From: a virus
Strand: one strand, 5' to 3'
Virus record (IMG/VR): IMGVR_UViG_3300047357_000068
Location: 1 to 31,597 of that record
DNA length: 31,597 nt
The translations under genes were made by a program, and so were the position numbers. Positions 22,047-30,123 of this stretch are shown here, piece after piece; position 1 is the stretch's first letter, and the number at the start of each line of letters is the position of its first letter. The notes under the pieces were generated by a model, which ran no database searches, was not told the origin of the DNA, and saw only the letters and a program-made list of their open reading frames with translations.

Positions 22047-23524
22047 CGACGGCCCCCGGCAACAGCATCAACTCGGTTAATGCCAACCCGCCAATCAGCC
22101 AAGCGCTCGCCCTCAATGCGCATACGAACTTGACGCCCGGTAAACCTGACCGAAGTTGGGTTGCTCATAGAGTAAGGCCCGTATGACCGCTCAGTGCCAT
22201 TGGGGTAAAAACGCGTCTTAAAGGTGGCACTTACGTCACCTTGCGACTTTTCATCCGGCAGCATTTCAGTCACGCTCATAACTTGGTCGCCAGCGCCAAT
22301 GCGGAACGGGCCAGTTTCAGCAAAAGGCGTTAATGCGCCATAGTTGAAGCCGACTTCATGCTCGTAAATTTTGTAATCTGCTGGGTCAGCCATCATCGGC
22401 TGGCGGAACGCCCCACGGTCAATGCCAGCAGTGCGGGCCAGATTGCCGATGGTCCATGTGTTCTCAACGTAGTTATATGAAACGTAGCGGTCATTTTCTG
22501 TTGACGCCGCGCTGGGGTAAAACCAAGTTACCTCGCTAAACATTGAGTTTGACATGCCAAACGCCTTACTAATCTGGCCCTTGTTGATGTCATTAAACAC
22601 ATAGTCAGCCACATCACACGGCAGCTCTTGCACAGCGCCGCCCGTGTAGACGTAAAACGAATTAACGCCCATCCAGAACGCGCCACGATCAACTACAACC
22701 GCAGCTTGTTTTGCAGCCAAGCCGCAGCTCGTTCCAACGCGCTCAATGCCGTAAACATATGGCGGGCCAATGTAGTTGGCAACGTGAGCATCGCGCGTGG
22801 TTAAAAGCAATGTCTGGCCCGCAACTGTCATGCCCTTCATTAAAGTGCCTGACGTATTTAGCTCAAGATCACCTGCCTCGTTTGTTGCGGCTGGTGTCCA
22901 TAGGTTATTGTCCTCGCGGTCTGACCAGCTCACCAAGCGAGGGTTGCCGCCTGCGCCAAGCGCAAAAACAAAGCGCTCCTCAGTTACGACTATGCCAAGA
23001 TTATTTACTGGCGCATTAGACAAAGCCGCTGCGGGGGTGCCAGTGTTAAGCTGCCATTCGTAAATCTTGCCGTCGTCTTCGTTGCAAGCTAGCAGATATT
23101 CGCCCCACGATTCCAAGTCCCAGCTTGTCGCTGGCTGGATGCGAACTGTGTCAGGCCGCGCAATGCCGTATGCGTAAGCGCCATATTCAGCGCCGCCATA
23201 ACCTGTAAATGAAATTGCGTCCTCACGGCCTGCCGTTAAACCTACGGGTGTAATATCGTATATTGCGTTGGTATCAGCCCAAACATATAGTTTGTTATAT
23301 GTGCCGGAGGAAATCCAACGGTTATTGTCGTTCGTGATCCAAGTAAGCATCCCGCGCAAAGTTGCGTCGGCCGCATTTCCGCTGCGCGTGCGCCAACCGC
23401 CTACCGGGCGCATAACGCCGTCATTCCAGCGAACAAGGCTGGCATCACGCCAACGACCCATGCTCTGCAAGTCAGTCCCGTTGCGGTAAACGCCAGCGGG
23501 AATGTTTAGATCAATTAAAGCCAT
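22043..23524 (-). CDS. P22 gp10-like tail nozzle / packaged-DNA stabilisation protein
   Basis: A 493-residue protein beginning MALIDLNIPAGVYRNGTD, with GRWRDASLVRWNDGVMRPVGGW near 23-44 and repeated beta-strand blades through the chain (for example LLLTTRDAHVANYIGPPY and a C-terminal VRFTGRQVRMRIEGE). This is the pattern of gp10-like, beta-propeller nozzle proteins that plug the portal after packaging. AGAGG lies before the ATG; an ATG 19 codons upstream lies inside the promoter region and lacks a ribosome site. It is the first gene after an internal terminator and promoter. Confidence 0.8.
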   Translation of the reverse strand: MALIDLNIPAGVYRNGTDLQSMGRWRDASLVRWNDGVMRPVGGWRTRSGNAADATLRGMLTWITNDNNRWISSGTYNKLYVWADTNAIYDITPVGLTAGREDAISFTGYGGAEYGAYAYGIARPDTVRIQPATSWDLESWGEYLLACNEDDGKIYEWQLNTGTPAAALSNAPVNNLGIVVTEERFVFALGAGGNPRLVSWSDREDNNLWTPAATNEAGDLELNTSGTLMKGMTVAGQTLLLTTRDAHVANYIGPPYVYGIERVGTSCGLAAKQAAVVVDRGAFWMGVNSFYVYTGGAVQELPCDVADYVFNDINKGQISKAFGMSNSMFSEVTWFYPSAASTENDRYVSYNYVENTWTIGNLARTAGIDRGAFRQPMMADPADYKIYEHEVGFNYGALTPFAETGPFRIGAGDQVMSVTEMLPDEKSQGDVSATFKTRFYPNGTERSYGPYSMSNPTSVRFTGRQVRMRIEGERLADWRVGINRVDAVAGGRR

Positions 23525-23553
23525 TGTCGCCTCTCGCAAACGGAATTGAAGCC

Positions 23554-23582
23554 AATATAACACATTGTGCCAAATATGCAAA
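23554..23582 (-). promoter_or_regulatory. Internal late promoter with extended -10
   Basis: On the - strand, TTTGCA (-35, 4 of 6) is followed after exactly 17 nt by TATATT (-10, 5 of 6). A TG dinucleotide one base before the -10 makes it an extended -10 (TGTTATATT). It lies just after a terminator and 30 bp before the nozzle-protein start, so it probably restarts transcription of the nozzle-to-capsid genes by host sigma-70 polymerase. Confidence 0.65.
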
Positions 23583-23583
23583 A

Positions 23584-23602
23584 GGCCAGCATGTAGCTGG
23601 CC
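23584..23602 (-). terminator. Intrinsic terminator within the late region
   Basis: GGCCAGC/GCTGGCC forms a 7-bp perfect stem with a 5-nt loop. On the - strand it is followed by TTTTGCATATTT. It begins 21 nt after the stop of the 72-residue gene, so it ends the tail-fibre transcript before the downstream promoter. Confidence 0.75.
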
Positions 23603-23623
23603 AATTGCGTTATGTTTGCCGGG

Positions 23624-23842
23624 CTACTCAGCGTCATCTTCCGCTGGCGCTTCCAAAGATGCCGTGAGCATATTTACAAACGCATCTTTGCCGACCATCA
23701 ACTGATCCATATTAAACTGCGCAGAGTTGATTTTCTGCTGCAAAGAGTTGATGTGATTAATCATCACCTTTTGCTGATCTGTCAGTTGGTCTTCAGTGTA
23801 GTCAACATCGTTGATCGTGATTACCTTTTTGTCTTCGGCCAT
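23624..23842 (-). CDS. Small conserved tail-region protein (DUF6447-like)
   Basis: A 72-residue acidic protein (MAEDKKVITINDVDYTEDQL, then QKINSAQFNMDQLMVGKDAF) with one long helix at about 22-60. It closely resembles a small family I know from cyanophages and marine phages (DUF6447, from memory), normally encoded next to tail-fibre genes. AAGGAG precedes the ATG. Function is unknown; a fibre-assembly or assembly-chaperone role fits size and place. Followed by the terminator at 23584-23602. Confidence 0.75.
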   Translation of the reverse strand: MAEDKKVITINDVDYTEDQLTDQQKVMINHINSLQQKINSAQFNMDQLMVGKDAFVNMLTASLEAPAEDDAE

Positions 23843-23863
23843 CGTGATCTCCTTTAAGTTAAG

Positions 23864-24172
23864 TTAAGCAGCCCAAGGTGTTCCAGAGGCTTCGGTTGGA
23901 TTTGCCATTGCGTTAATCTTGTCAGCAATAGCGGCTTCAGTGTCATCTTGCGATACACTATCCCACACCCAGCCCTGAGCCATTGCTTCAGTAACGTCAG
24001 CATAAGCAACAAAGTCAGGGGAGGACGCGTCAGGTGTTAGACCAACAGTACCATAAGATGACGCAGAGTTGTCACCGTCAACGCCTGTGCAGCGCCAGTG
24101 AATTACGTTAATTCCGCCAGATGCAATGTCATGTTCGCAGGTGGGGATAGTCCAAGTGTAAGTTACGGCCAT
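23864..24172 (-). CDS. Small conserved protein next to the tail fibre (DUF7936-like)
   Basis: A 102-residue protein (MAVTYTWTIPTCEHDIASGG, then VIHWRCTGVDGDNSASSYGTVGL) with a beta-rich first half and a helical second half with VWDSVSQDDTEAAIADKIN. It resembles a cyanophage and marine-phage family I recall as DUF7936. GGAGG lies 8 nt before the ATG. It lies between two other small genes after the tail fibre. No function is known. Confidence 0.75.
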   Translation of the reverse strand: MAVTYTWTIPTCEHDIASGGINVIHWRCTGVDGDNSASSYGTVGLTPDASSPDFVAYADVTEAMAQGWVWDSVSQDDTEAAIADKINAMANPTEASGTPWAA

Positions 24173-24175
24173 AGG

Positions 24176-24427
24176 TTAAACCTCCTGTTCGGCTAGATGG
24201 GCGGCATAAGCATCCTTAACCGCTTGTGTGTGTACGGCTGCACAGATGGCTTGAACCTCTGAGCTTTCGCCTGTGATGTCATCGTTAGGTGCAACGACAT
24301 GGCGTGAGAAGGATCGGCTGATCTCTACATCGTCACGCTTGATGACCGTGGCTGTTCTGACCTGTATCATTTTGTGTTCTGATACGATCTCGATTTTGTC
24401 TTGGATTGCTTCTTCTGTTAGCGCCAT
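24176..24427 (-). CDS. Small conserved protein following the tail fibre
   Basis: An 83-residue protein: KIEIVSEHKMIQVRTATVIKRD makes beta strands, then SRSFSRHVVAPNDDITGESSEV and a C-terminal helix. A similar short protein accompanies the neighbouring 102-residue family in marine phages, from memory. A strong AAGGAG lies 7 nt before the ATG. It starts 56 nt after the tail-fibre stop, in a short gap without other signals. Possibly a minor tail component. Confidence 0.7.
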   Translation of the reverse strand: MALTEEAIQDKIEIVSEHKMIQVRTATVIKRDDVEISRSFSRHVVAPNDDITGESSEVQAICAAVHTQAVKDAYAAHLAEQEV

Positions 24428-24483
24428 GTTTTATCTCCTTATGGCTGGACTGTCCGACCCAAAGCTATGCAGTGGGCTATGAT

Positions 24484-26859
24484 TTACACCTTATAGGTTA
24501 GTGAAATTGCAAGAGCGACTAACTCACTATCTGTTGAGGCCGCTGTTGAGTTTAAGTCAGTGGCAGATCCGTAAATGCTCATGGCTGTATCGCTAGCAGA
24601 CATAATTGGATTTAATTGCGTCATGCCGGAAGGCCAAGTAAAGCCAAACAACGGAACAACAGTGCCACTAGCAAAGTAGTTAGAGGCGCTAGAAGACGTA
24701 AACGGCAACCCACCTATTCGCAAATTGCCAGTGCCAGTCATCGCAGTCCAAGAGATGTAAATGTCTACATTAACCGTATCGCCAACTTTGGTGTAAGACC
24801 CGGTTTGGGTTGCATAGGTAGTAGTCCCAGCGGTTGAAGCTCCAAAAGCCGTAGGAGTAAACGTCCCCTCCTCATAGTCATCCAGCTTATTAGCCGACCC
24901 AGTGCCGCCAAGGTATACACCGCCAGACAGGTAGAGGTCTTTGAAGCGAGCGCCGCTTACACCAAGACTAACTGTGCCATTAGCGGCTAAGTTTGTTGTG
25001 ATGTTGTGAGGTTGTACCGCAACAGTAGACGAATTAAAACTTATACCTGAAGAAGCGTTGCCTATAGTCAGTCGGCCTAAAGTACCAATACTCCCCACAG
25101 TGGAGCCGTCTTTGCGGAACTCTAGGATGTCGCCGTCAGATGTGCCTCGGTCAAAATACCCAGAAACAGCGTTTGCTCTATTGCCGTAAACATACCCAAA
25201 ACCATTTAGAGTTACGCCATCTACGCCAGTCGCAGTAGTCGTCCCCACCAGCAAGTTACCGCTGCTGTCGATGCGCATGGCTTCTGTGGCGCTGGTAAAA
25301 AACGTCTGTGTGTCTACCCCTGCCCCAGCAGCACCAAGTTTTACTTCACCACTTGCAAACTGAAGGATATTCCTTGCGTTACCGCCAGCATCTTGAAAAG
25401 AAATTATGGCGTTATTTGCTAAGCCAATGCTACCACCCGGAAGGGTTGTTGACGTAACGCCCAACAGCAAGTTACCAGAGCTGTCGATGCGCATGCGTTC
25501 TGAGCCGCTTTCTGACATTGTAAGAACGCTTGAGTAATTTAGTGTAGAGTTGCCTCCATCTTCTGCATAAATATCAAGTACATTAGAGCCTGTGGTGTTT
25601 TCGACCCGCAGTCGTGTATTTGCGCCAGACCCTGAGAGATGAACCAGACGGCTAGGCGAACTCGTGCCAATCCCAACCTTACCGCTGCTGTCGATGTCCA
25701 TGGCTCGTGTAGAGCCACCATTGGTATAGAAACGAAGGTCATTGCGAGAACGAATTTGCGCTGAACCTGTTGTATCTACAAGTTCAATCAACGCTTCTGT
25801 ATCTGTACTTTCAAAACGTGCAACTTCGTTAGATGCGCCTGAGTTTACATGCAAGGCTCTAGTTGGCGAACTCGTGCCAATCCCTACGTTACCGCTGCTG
25901 TCGATGCGCATGCGTTCTGTGGTGGCGGACCCCGTCCCAAACGTAATATACTCAGAACTGTCAGACATGACTATCCGAGAGCCATTACCCCAAGACCCCA
26001 GCGTAAACGCACTGCCAGTCGGAGAAACCCATAGGCCGTAGGGGTCTCCGCTGCTGCCCCTCAAATACATATGTGTGCTGGAGCCGTTGTCTATGTGCAG
26101 ACTGGCTGACGGGCTCGTTGTTCCTAGACCCAGCCTCTCCGCACTCGCATCCCAGAAGAACTTTGGCGTGGTGCCTGTGTCCTCGTAGAAGGAAATGTCG
26201 CCTGTAGCGTGGTCAATGTTAAACCTTTGCGTAAACACGCTTTTTGCATCATTGACTGTAAATATCTTAAAATCACCGCCAGAACTCATTACCGCTGCAT
26301 TCTCGTCGGTAGTATCGCTTTCCATCATAAAGATGCGAGGGAATGTGCTGTTGATCTGAGCGTCCCCATCCACAGTCAGCCCATCGCTGGTCAAAGTCCC
26401 AGTGATGTCTACACCTGTGCTGGTGGTGGCGAATTTCTGGGCGTTGTCGTAGAATAGATTAACAGGGCCATCAGCATTAAAGACGCCTAAAGTTTCACCT
26501 GTGTACTTTTGAAGGCTTACTGCGGAATTGCCCCTTAAAACAAGGTTTCCTATACCAGTATCGTCAATATAGCTGTTGACGTTGTCATGATAAATCTGCA
26601 AATCAGACCCAGCGCCGAAGATGGCTTTGTCGTTGTCGCCGAAGGTTGCGTTGCCGGTCACGTCCACACCCGTGGCAGTCGTCGCCAATTTCGCGCTATC
26701 TGCGTAGGACAACGTACCAGCAGCAGTCTTACCGCCAATCGCATTTACAACCGTGTCAAGCGTATCAAGATCAGTGTTGATCTTTTCGCCCCAAGTATCC
26801 TCAGATGCACCGATTTCTGGCTTCGTTAAGCCATATGCTGTGGTCGTTGTATCAGCCAT
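24484..26859 (-). CDS. Tail fibre / receptor-binding protein
   Basis: A 791-residue protein. Residues 1-42 ([27 protein letters not shown]) are the virion-anchoring motif found at the N-terminus of many marine-phage fibres. The shaft has Thr/Ser/Gly-rich repeats: GxGT[ST]SP at 245, 326 and 396, and RMRIDSSGN-type segments at 317, 386, 456 and 528. The tip begins near 645 ([15 protein letters not shown]) and is beta-rich. No S74 intramolecular chaperone is present, so the fibre does not self-cleave. TAGGAG precedes the ATG. It should recognise the host surface. Confidence 0.85.
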   Translation of the reverse strand: MADTTTTAYGLTKPEIGASEDTWGEKINTDLDTLDTVVNAIGGKTAAGTLSYADSAKLATTATGVDVTGNATFGDNDKAIFGAGSDLQIYHDNVNSYIDDTGIGNLVLRGNSAVSLQKYTGETLGVFNADGPVNLFYDNAQKFATTSTGVDITGTLTSDGLTVDGDAQINSTFPRIFMMESDTTDENAAVMSSGGDFKIFTVNDAKSVFTQRFNIDHATGDISFYEDTGTTPKFFWDASAERLGLGTTSPSASLHIDNGSSTHMYLRGSSGDPYGLWVSPTGSAFTLGSWGNGSRIVMSDSSEYITFGTGSATTERMRIDSSGNVGIGTSSPTRALHVNSGASNEVARFESTDTEALIELVDTTGSAQIRSRNDLRFYTNGGSTRAMDIDSSGKVGIGTSSPSRLVHLSGSGANTRLRVENTTGSNVLDIYAEDGGNSTLNYSSVLTMSESGSERMRIDSSGNLLLGVTSTTLPGGSIGLANNAIISFQDAGGNARNILQFASGEVKLGAAGAGVDTQTFFTSATEAMRIDSSGNLLVGTTTATGVDGVTLNGFGYVYGNRANAVSGYFDRGTSDGDILEFRKDGSTVGSIGTLGRLTIGNASSGISFNSSTVAVQPHNITTNLAANGTVSLGVSGARFKDLYLSGGVYLGGTGSANKLDDYEEGTFTPTAFGASTAGTTTYATQTGSYTKVGDTVNVDIYISWTAMTGTGNLRIGGLPFTSSSASNYFASGTVVPLFGFTWPSGMTQLNPIMSASDTAMSIYGSATDLNSTAASTDSELVALAISLTYKV
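25246..25917 (-). repeat. Repeated DNA modules in the tail-fibre gene
   Basis: Four copies centred on GCTGTCGATGCGCATG or a close variant lie at about 25246-25280, 25462-25497, 25650-25702 and 25864-25917. The third and fourth share GGCGAACTCGTGCCAATCCC followed by a near-identical stretch. They encode the GxGTSSP and RMRIDSSGN repeats. Such repeats allow in-frame recombination that alters fibre length or tip. Confidence 0.75.
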
Positions 26860-26869
26860 GATATTCTCC

Positions 26870-26915
26870 TATGCGGCGTTAGCCTGTACGGCGTTAGCCT
26901 TATGCGGCGTTAGCC
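26870..26915 (-). repeat. Three 15-bp tandem copies at a gene end
   Basis: TATGCGGCGTTAGCC (26870-26884), its two-base variant TGTACGGCGTTAGCC (26885-26899) and a third copy (26901-26915) are tandem, with one extra base between copies two and three. The third encodes the last residues and stop of the 239-residue repeat protein; the first two fill the gap before the tail-fibre ribosome site. Confidence 0.85.
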
Positions 26916-27619
26916 CAAGTTTCGCTTGAAGCCGAGGCGGGTGTCCAGTCCGTTGATGTGGGGGGAACAGCCGACCAGCTTTCTGGCGTGCTGCCTGCAT
27001 CTTGCCACACTTTGCTAGACGGATCAACACCAGTCCAAACTTCAGGCGTATCAGGGATCGGCTCCCACTTTTTAACAGCGTTGCACGTCGTACTCAGCAG
27101 AGTGCTAATCAAAGCACCGCCCGACTGAACGCGGTTGCACGTTGCTACAGATGTTAGAACGCAAGCAATGTCAGCGCTGCTAATGTATATCGCCTCAGCT
27201 GTAGCCGACGTGCTGCACGCGGCAGATATTGCCGACGCGGTGGGCCGTACGCGTACTATGTCAGCACTGGTAGTTGACGTAGCGGCAATTGAGCTATCTG
27301 CCGTGCGAACGCGATTACAATCAGCTGACGTAGTTGAAGCGCAGGTTGATGCTGCATCGCTCTCACGCAAGCGCTGGGCGGCGGAAGTCGTCGTTGTGGA
27401 TGTTGTGCTGGACGCAGACGCTTCACGCACTCTAACGGCCTCTGACGAGGTCGTAGACACGCTCACAACGATAGATGCGTCTAGCCTGACACGAACCGAA
27501 GCCGCAGCCGTCGCTGTCGTGACAATAATCGTGCCGGCGCCGTCAGTGACAAAGCCATCAAGCCCGTAGTTATACGAGCCGTATGTAGCCCTGCCGTAGC
27601 CAGAACGATACTCAGCCAT
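26900..27619 (-). CDS. Repeat-containing tail appendage protein
   Basis: A 239-residue protein. A short Tyr/Gly-rich N-terminus (YRSGYGRATYGSYNYGL) is followed by a Ser/Thr/Ala-rich region with an exact 20-residue period: RVR or a variant at 43, 63, 83, 103, 123 and 163, preceded by TTSAD-like linkers. From residue 185 the period becomes exactly 10, with Trp at 185, 195, 205, 215, 225 and 235. This is typical of an extended or beta-solenoid appendage, not an enzyme. It overlaps the upstream gene by TAATG. The role in adsorption or fibre attachment is inferred. Confidence 0.75.
   Translation of the reverse strand: MAEYRSGYGRATYGSYNYGLDGFVTDGAGTIIVTTATAAASVRVRLDASIVVSVSTTSSEAVRVREASASSTTSTTTTSAAQRLRESDAASTCASTTSADCNRVRTADSSIAATSTTSADIVRVRPTASAISAACSTSATAEAIYISSADIACVLTSVATCNRVQSGGALISTLLSTTCNAVKKWEPIPDTPEVWTGVDPSSKVWQDAGSTPESWSAVPPTSTDWTPASASSETWANAA
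26903..27499 (-). repeat. 60-bp and then 30-bp tandem coding repeats
   Basis: Residues 41-180 of the appendage protein repeat every 20 residues (60 bp), and residues 181-239 every 10 residues (30 bp) around an invariant Trp. The DNA copies are diverged but phase is kept without indels. The antisense frames over the same DNA are also open, an effect of the repeat. Confidence 0.75.
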
Positions 27620-27999
27620 TAGTCAAGCGTAACGTCAAGATCACCCGCCGGGAGTCTAAACACATCGCCCGTGTCAATCGCCTTGCTTGTGGTCAGCGCC
27701 GCGTAAGCAATCAAGTTGCCGCCAGAAGACGCGTCGAATACGCCAACGTCAGTCACCGTGCCATAGCCAGCCGTGGCAACTGGCCACTCAATCGCAGCAG
27801 TGTTTGAGGCAGTGTTGCCGGAAACAGTAAACGTAACAGCCTGACGCGCATAACCGCCGCCAGATACTTCAGTTCCGCCGCCGGGATCAGATGGCGACGC
27901 AGTGTAAAGCGCAATATGCCACTCAGTCGGGCGGGTTGCGCTGCTCGTCGTGAAGGACCAAGTTAAAACTGTGGTCTCGAATGTGTCTGAAAAACTCAT
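27619..27999 (-). CDS. Phage tail protein, Gp53-like family
   Basis: A 126-residue beta-rich protein (SDTFETTVLTWSF, then PTEWHIALYTASPSDPGGGTEVSGGGYARQAV, then TVTDVGVFDASSGGNLIAYAALTT and LPAGDLDVTLD). This matches a widespread family of small phage tail or fibre-attachment proteins, from the WHIALYTASPSD, GGGYARQ and GVFDASSGGNL motifs. It lies between the adaptor and the repeat appendage protein, one base after the upstream gene. Structural role is likely. Confidence 0.8.
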   Translation of the reverse strand: MSFSDTFETTVLTWSFTTSSATRPTEWHIALYTASPSDPGGGTEVSGGGYARQAVTFTVSGNTASNTAAIEWPVATAGYGTVTDVGVFDASSGGNLIAYAALTTSKAIDTGDVFRLPAGDLDVTLD

Positions 28000-28000
28000 T

Positions 28001-28621
28001 TTAGTAAGCCCTTATTTTCATGCGACGGCCTGATCCGCCAAATTTAGCTTTCTCGCTTTCTGCGTTTATAGCATCAATCGCGCTTTGATACAAAGCAGCC
28101 CAGACCTGCAAGCGCGCATCATCCTTGAGATACGGAGCGGAATGTATGAGCGAGCCATACAAATACGCGTCAGGATAATGCTCAAGCAACCAGTTGCTTG
28201 TGTTGCTGTCACTCAACGCAGGCAACTCAGATATGTAATACAGCTCGGCAGTGTAAGTGCCAGCTGGCGCAGGGAAAATCTCAATCTCACCGGCAGTAAT
28301 CGCATAGTAGGCTGGTTCGCCGCTGGTGTTAGACCTATTGTACTTGCGGTCAAGTAATTGAAATTGGCTAATTAATTCAAGCGGGCGTGACTCGCCTGAC
28401 GTAATGTAAAACCGAATGGCCTCAACAAAGTCAGCAGGTATTGCGCTGTACTGCGTGTCAAGCTCCGCAGTGCTGCGCTTTTCCTGCCGCCAGTGACGAA
28501 TGTCGCGGGACAAGTTTGACTCAGCAAGCGAAATAAATGTTGGCGTGACTGACGCCAAGTCATCACGGTTGAGAAAGTCCGTGACGTTAGATTGCAGCTC
28601 TGCGTAAGTTGTGATTGCCAT
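28001..28621 (-). CDS. Head-tail adaptor protein (SU10-type)
   Basis: A 206-residue helical protein: MAITTYAELQSNVTDFLNRDDL, FISLAESNLSRDIRHWRQE, PLELISQFQLLDRKYNR and LYYISELPALSDSNTSNWLLEHYPDAYLYGSL are the recognisable segments of the SU10-type adaptor family. It forms the ring below the portal that connects to the tail nozzle. The ATG overlaps the ART-protein stop (TAATG). Confidence 0.87.
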   Translation of the reverse strand: MAITTYAELQSNVTDFLNRDDLASVTPTFISLAESNLSRDIRHWRQEKRSTAELDTQYSAIPADFVEAIRFYITSGESRPLELISQFQLLDRKYNRSNTSGEPAYYAITAGEIEIFPAPAGTYTAELYYISELPALSDSNTSNWLLEHYPDAYLYGSLIHSAPYLKDDARLQVWAALYQSAIDAINAESEKAKFGGSGRRMKIRAY

Positions 28622-29775
28622 TACTGTAACAGTCCTTGCCGTTGTTGCTCTTCATTAGCACGTTTTTGCATTTCTTGTAAGGCTAGTAAGCCGCCGGGTA
28701 TAATAGTTAATCCGGCTGATAAATTTTTTAAGTGAGCCAAGCGTGGATCAAATCGGGCGAATTGGGAGCGGATATTTTCTGGGGAAAATGTTGTAAATTC
28801 ATGCTTTTGGTTCACACCCGAAAATCCTTGCGGCTTTAAAGTATCATAAACAGTATCACTTAATCCACTATAGCCAGCAGATTTTCCCTGCTCTCTTTGC
28901 AAATTTTCATAATCGTATTGAGCTTTCCGCATTTGCTGGTGATTGGCTTGGTTATTTGCTCGAACCATAGAAGGATAAACAACACCTTTTATTTCAGAAT
29001 TGTTTGGGTCAAAAGATTTTATTCTTTCTGGGTTTGCGCTTTGGACCTGAGCGAATTTGTTTGCTAGTTCAATATTGTGCGGCGGGGCAAAATATATCCC
29101 CTTACCAGATTGGCCTCTCGTTGACCTATTAATGTCAAATTCTTTTATATCTGGGTTGTCCGGATATTCGTCGATGGACCTGTATATATCATCTTTTCTA
29201 TTGGGTATCGTCCCATGGTAACCCGGCACCATTGACTGCTCGGCGGCTCTCTGCATCCGCGAAGCGACATCCATCGGCAGGTCCATTCCAGTTGCGCCGC
29301 TTTCGTACAACTCAAACAATTCCATATTATCGTTTGGCGTTAGCTTACCCAACATCTCATCGGTAACTTCGTCAATGCGACCAGATGCCAGCAAGTCCGC
29401 AACTTTTTGCGCGGGGGACATTACCTGCGGATTTAACAGCGAACCCATCGCATTCGGGTCAACCTCAACACGCTTGGCCGTATCAAGCAAACCACGCGCA
29501 CCAGACTTAACAGCCTTCGCTGCTGCGTCACCAATGCCGGGGAACAAGCCCAACACGGCAGCACCGCCAAGTGCGCCAACTAAAGCCCAATTCGGGTTTT
29601 CAGATGTAGCCTCATCGTAAATCTCTTTGACAGCCATCGCGTCACCGATGATTGGCGTGGCCTCAGCTATAAAGCGAGCCGCGTCCATCGGCGTGACATT
29701 CGGCACGTCAACAGCAAGCCGACGACCTTCGTCAGCATAGCCAGCGTAATCGCCGGGTGATAGCAAGCCGACCAA
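28621..29775 (-). CDS. Putative virion ADP-ribosyltransferase-domain protein
   Basis: A 384-residue protein. A helical N-terminus with a Gly/Ala hydrophobic stretch at 64-85 precedes an ART-PolyVal-like domain (about 185-345): GYHGT (His 187), EFDINRSTRGQSGKGIYFA (Tyr 228), VVYPSMVRANN near 265-275, and a FTTFSPENIRSQFARFDP end (Glu 333). These fit the His-Tyr-Glu ART layout. It could be injected with DNA and modify host proteins. The start is a TTG with GGGAAG upstream, 3 nt after the miniprotein stop; no ATG start is available nearby. Activity is inferred from motifs. Confidence 0.75.
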   Translation of the reverse strand: MVGLLSPGDYAGYADEGRRLAVDVPNVTPMDAARFIAEATPIIGDAMAVKEIYDEATSENPNWALVGALGGAAVLGLFPGIGDAAAKAVKSGARGLLDTAKRVEVDPNAMGSLLNPQVMSPAQKVADLLASGRIDEVTDEMLGKLTPNDNMELFELYESGATGMDLPMDVASRMQRAAEQSMVPGYHGTIPNRKDDIYRSIDEYPDNPDIKEFDINRSTRGQSGKGIYFAPPHNIELANKFAQVQSANPERIKSFDPNNSEIKGVVYPSMVRANNQANHQQMRKAQYDYENLQREQGKSAGYSGLSDTVYDTLKPQGFSGVNQKHEFTTFSPENIRSQFARFDPRLAHLKNLSAGLTIIPGGLLALQEMQKRANEEQQRQGLLQ

Positions 29776-29778
29776 AAC

Positions 29779-29859
29779 TTACTTCCCGTATTTTTTTGAC
29801 AGGCAAGTGCCAGCACGTTTACATCCGGCGGGGGTGGGGCAACCTTTACATGGTGTCAT
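29779..29859 (-). CDS. 26-residue Cys-rich miniprotein
   Basis: MTPCKGCPTPAGCK starts the peptide, with four cysteines in a CxxC-x5-C-x5-C arrangement (4, 7, 13 and 19) and a basic tail (SKKYGK). It could bind one zinc ion. GAGG lies 9 nt before the ATG; an in-frame ATG five codons earlier at 29874 is possible. I recall similar short CxGCPTPA-type peptides near phage packaging genes. No function is known. Confidence 0.55.
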   Translation of the reverse strand: MTPCKGCPTPAGCKRAGTCLSKKYGK

Positions 29860-29934
29860 GTCATCAATCCTCATTTTTCTGCACATTAGCACATTTATTT
29901 GACAAAGGCCATGCAGGGGGTATTCCCCGCAATA

Positions 29935-30123
29935 TCACAGTTCGCCCAAATCATCCATAATCTTTTCCATGCGGGAAGACAGCTTCCAATGTCCAGCGCG
30001 CCAGCGGGCCGCAAACTGTGCCTCCTCTAAACTTAAGCCCTTGCCGATGTAAGTCTTAATCCATTGATTCATACGGATATTTTTCATCTTGGGTGACAGC
30101 TTGTGAAACGGGACTTGCTTCAT
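29935..30123 (-). CDS. Small basic protein after TerL
   Basis: A 62-residue helical, basic protein (MKQVPFHKLSPKMKNIRMNQW, then LSLEEAQFAARWRAGHWKLSSRM). The ATG overlaps the terminase stop by 4 nt (ATGA), so it is translated with TerL. Between it and the Cys-rich miniprotein lie 75 nt with only a short GGGG/CCCC hairpin at 29913-29930. No family was recognised; it may be a terminase accessory or DNA-binding protein. Confidence 0.65.
   Translation of the reverse strand: MKQVPFHKLSPKMKNIRMNQWIKTYIGKGLSLEEAQFAARWRAGHWKLSSRMEKIMDDLGEL

Noticed and set aside
24484-24900. S74 intramolecular chaperone at the tail-fibre C-terminus
   Set aside because: The C-terminal region is Thr/Ser-rich beta structure; the expected helical peptidase region and its catalytic residues are not seen.
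25246-25917. Possible CRISPR array
   Set aside because: Only four imperfect repeats, irregular spacing, and all lie in frame inside a tail-fibre gene.
27135-27569. 144-codon rightward frame with repeats
   Set aside because: Mirror image of the 60-bp repeats of the leftward appendage gene; no ribosome site or promoter.
29913-29930. GGGG/CCCC hairpin as a terminator after the TerL operon part
   Set aside because: Stem is short and bulged, with no T-run on either strand, and collinear genes follow.
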